Below are positions 12,975-14,288 of a stretch of DNA of 14,288 bases, in pieces. The stretch comes from Candidatus Saccharibacteria bacterium UBA2866 (GTDB taxonomy: Bacteria; Patescibacteriota; Saccharimonadia; Saccharimonadales; Saccharimonadaceae), in the NCBI GenBank assembly GCA_002350545.1, contig DEEY01000016.1, positions 13,703 to 27,990 of the forward strand, read 5' to 3'. The stretch's first letter is position 1. The number at the start of each line of letters is the position of its first letter. A program made the translations under genes and the position numbers. Under the pieces are notes generated by a model, which was given only the letters and a program-made list of their open reading frames with translations, was not told where the DNA came from and did not search any database.

Positions 12975-14264
12975 TTACATTAACTTTTTGCGGCTAGCAA
13001 GATAGTAACCAAGTGTAGTTACTACCGAACCGGCACCAATCGCACCAGTCACAATTGTACCTGCACCAGTATTAACAATTGTGGAAGGCGTTTCACCTGG
13101 ATTATCAGGTGTTGGAGTCGGAGTTGGAGTAGGGTTATCACACTGCTTATCTACCATCACAGACGCATCGTCTTTATACACAGCATCTTTCACAGTAGAA
13201 GCATTCACCGTAGCCGAAGCCCAGTTTACCAATTGGTTCGAACCACAAGCCATAGTTTTATCTACAACTTTACCAGTAAAGCGCACGTACGCATTACCCT
13301 TGGCATTATAAGAACCAATGTTTATACCAGTAGTAGTCAAAGTATTCTCTACCATTTTAATACCATTCTTGTGATTGGTATTAAAGAGAATCGTAGAATC
13401 ATTTACATATTCAACGTTAGTAGGAAGAACATCACGAATCATTACATCGTTAACTGTTTCAGCTAGTAAGTTCTGGTACTCAATCTGATATTCAACTTCA
13501 TCGCCAACGTTAGCATTGACCGATTCAGCCCAATCCTTAGTACCTTTAATCCGAACTTTCTTCTGAACTTTAGCTGCTACCGAGCTATGAACCTTCACGT
13601 TGATAGTTACAACACCGGAGTATTGATAACAACCAGGAATTTCACCGTTCATTGATTTATAACCCACCAACGCACCAGTCGTAATTACCTCATTTGGTAA
13701 CTTAAAAGTCCCCATATTGTTATCATACCTAGCAGAGCCATCTACGTATTCAAGGTAAACGTTCTCATCAGCCACCAATCTTACCTCATCCCAGTAACGG
13801 GTCGGGGTAGCATTTGGAGCATCAATATAACCCACAATATCATGAGATTTAGCTACGTTCGTTGGAAGCGAAAAAGTAGTTTTTACGCCCGTCGCAACGG
13901 CACCAGCTTCCTCACCATTAGGGTTATTATTGTGAACAAACAAACGAATCGTATAAGTTTCGCCGTCTTTCACCTTGATTTCGTTAGCATTCCAAGTTTT
14001 TACCGTAGCACCAGCAACCTTAGCGCCCACGAAGTTTTTCTCATCACCGAAATCACCGTTCGAAATAGAGTTCATGGTAATAATATTTTTACCATCTTTA
14101 TCGAGCACACGCTCTTTATTAATTTGATCTAAGGTGTAGCTTGGACGACCGTCCTTAGTACCGGTATTATCACCCCAAGCATTCACCAAAACTGGCGTAA
14201 GTGCCGCCGCCGCAATCACTGCAGCTGCCGACACACCAGCAATAGTTTTATAAATCTTATTCAT
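12975..14264 (-). CDS. Cell-surface protein with DUF11-type domain and C-terminal anchor, 429 aa
   Basis: Signal peptide at residues 1-29 (hydrophobic Ala-rich stretch, ending VNA before 'WGDNTG'). A beta-rich region spans about 60-225. A DUF11-like repeat domain spans about 228-370 ('GDEVEYQIEYQNLLAETVND' then 'MIRDVLPTNVEYV'). A (Pro-Thr) linker lies near 378-387. The C-terminal sorting-like end is 'STIVNTGAG', a Gly/Val/Ala membrane helix and the basic tail RKKLM. This layout fits a protein exported by Sec and held at the surface. The NTG motif resembles a sortase site without the usual LPxTG, so either sortase processing or simple membrane anchoring is possible. AGAAAGGAAT before the ATG is the same ribosome-binding site as for pnp. 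DUF11 domains often act as stalks of adhesins; a role in host attachment is inference. Confidence 0.88.
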   Translation of the reverse strand: MNKIYKTIAGVSAAAVIAAAALTPVLVNAWGDNTGTKDGRPSYTLDQINKERVLDKDGKNIITMNSISNGDFGDEKNFVGAKVAGATVKTWNANEIKVKDGETYTIRLFVHNNNPNGEEAGAVATGVKTTFSLPTNVAKSHDIVGYIDAPNATPTRYWDEVRLVADENVYLEYVDGSARYDNNMGTFKLPNEVITTGALVGYKSMNGEIPGCYQYSGVVTINVKVHSSVAAKVQKKVRIKGTKDWAESVNANVGDEVEYQIEYQNLLAETVNDVMIRDVLPTNVEYVNDSTILFNTNHKNGIKMVENTLTTTGINIGSYNAKGNAYVRFTGKVVDKTMACGSNQLVNWASATVNASTVKDAVYKDDASVMVDKQCDNPTPTPTPTPDNPGETPSTIVNTGAGTIVTGAIGAGSVVTTLGYYLASRKKLM

Positions 14265-14269
14265 AATAT

Positions 14270-14280
14270 TCCTTTCTAAA
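14270..14280 (-). promoter_or_regulatory. Ribosome-binding site of the surface-protein gene
   Basis: AGAAAGGAAT on the minus strand, about 5-6 bases before ATG 14264. It complements the extreme 3' end expected of 16S rRNA (CCUUUCU). Near-identical sites precede pnp and recA. The promoter is outside the window. Confidence 0.7.
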
Positions 14281-14288
14281 ATAATAAT

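Overview
The window most likely comes from a Candidate Phyla Radiation bacterium of the Saccharibacteria (TM7) type. This placement rests on several observations: very compact core genes; a truB without a C-terminal PUA domain; a VirB6/TrbL-like membrane protein with the 'IFRDIANVVFVI...FSQLTGVGIDNYGIKR' signature that I associate with CPR genomes; proteins with a Pro-rich N-terminus followed by one membrane helix; and a DUF11-type surface protein ending in a hydrophobic anchor. UGA is used as a normal stop (ATGA overlaps at 3131-3134 and 7556-7559). That argues for code 11 and against the UGA=Gly code of Gracilibacteria and Absconditabacteria. The placement is by recall, not by a search.

Layout. 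1-2391: 5' two thirds of pnp (minus), an unrecognised small gene on the plus strand, and rpsO (minus). The usual rpsO-pnp pair is thus split by a gene on the opposite strand, with a bidirectional terminator between it and rpsO. 2461-3859: plus-strand operon of a DUF5674-type protein, a small conserved-looking partner and truB. 3877-4482: PRC-barrel protein, overlapping tail to tail with recX. 4409-6132: recA-recX (minus). 6150-6422: regulatory region with divergent promoters, a possible 23-residue ORF and a promoter/terminator pair. 6423-8329: murB-folD (plus). 8380-14264: four minus-strand envelope genes: a VirB6-like T4SS channel protein and its overlapping upstream membrane gene, an acidic membrane-anchored protein, and a DUF11 cell-surface protein.

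The main discovery candidate is a family of palindromic elements lying in frame inside three unrelated core genes: truB (3412-3517), recX (4724-4843, inverted relative to the gene) and murB (6650-6755). All three have the same ends, GAGGAC...GTGTCCGA, around a structured core of 41-79 nt. Each core is flanked by a long inverted repeat whose sequence differs at every locus. All three are open through the host gene frame and fall in loops where the protein families vary. They resemble the Rickettsia palindromic elements in behaviour but not, as far as I can see, in sequence.

A second theme is promoter architecture. Five genes (rpsO, the DUF5674 gene, the PRC-barrel gene, murB and the 11797 gene) have a -10 box ending 4-12 nt before the start codon and no Shine-Dalgarno sequence, which predicts leaderless or near-leaderless mRNAs. 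Other genes have proper leaders with AGAAAGG or GGAGG sites. murB and the minus-strand transcript opposite it appear to share one palindromic -35 hexamer (TTGCAA).
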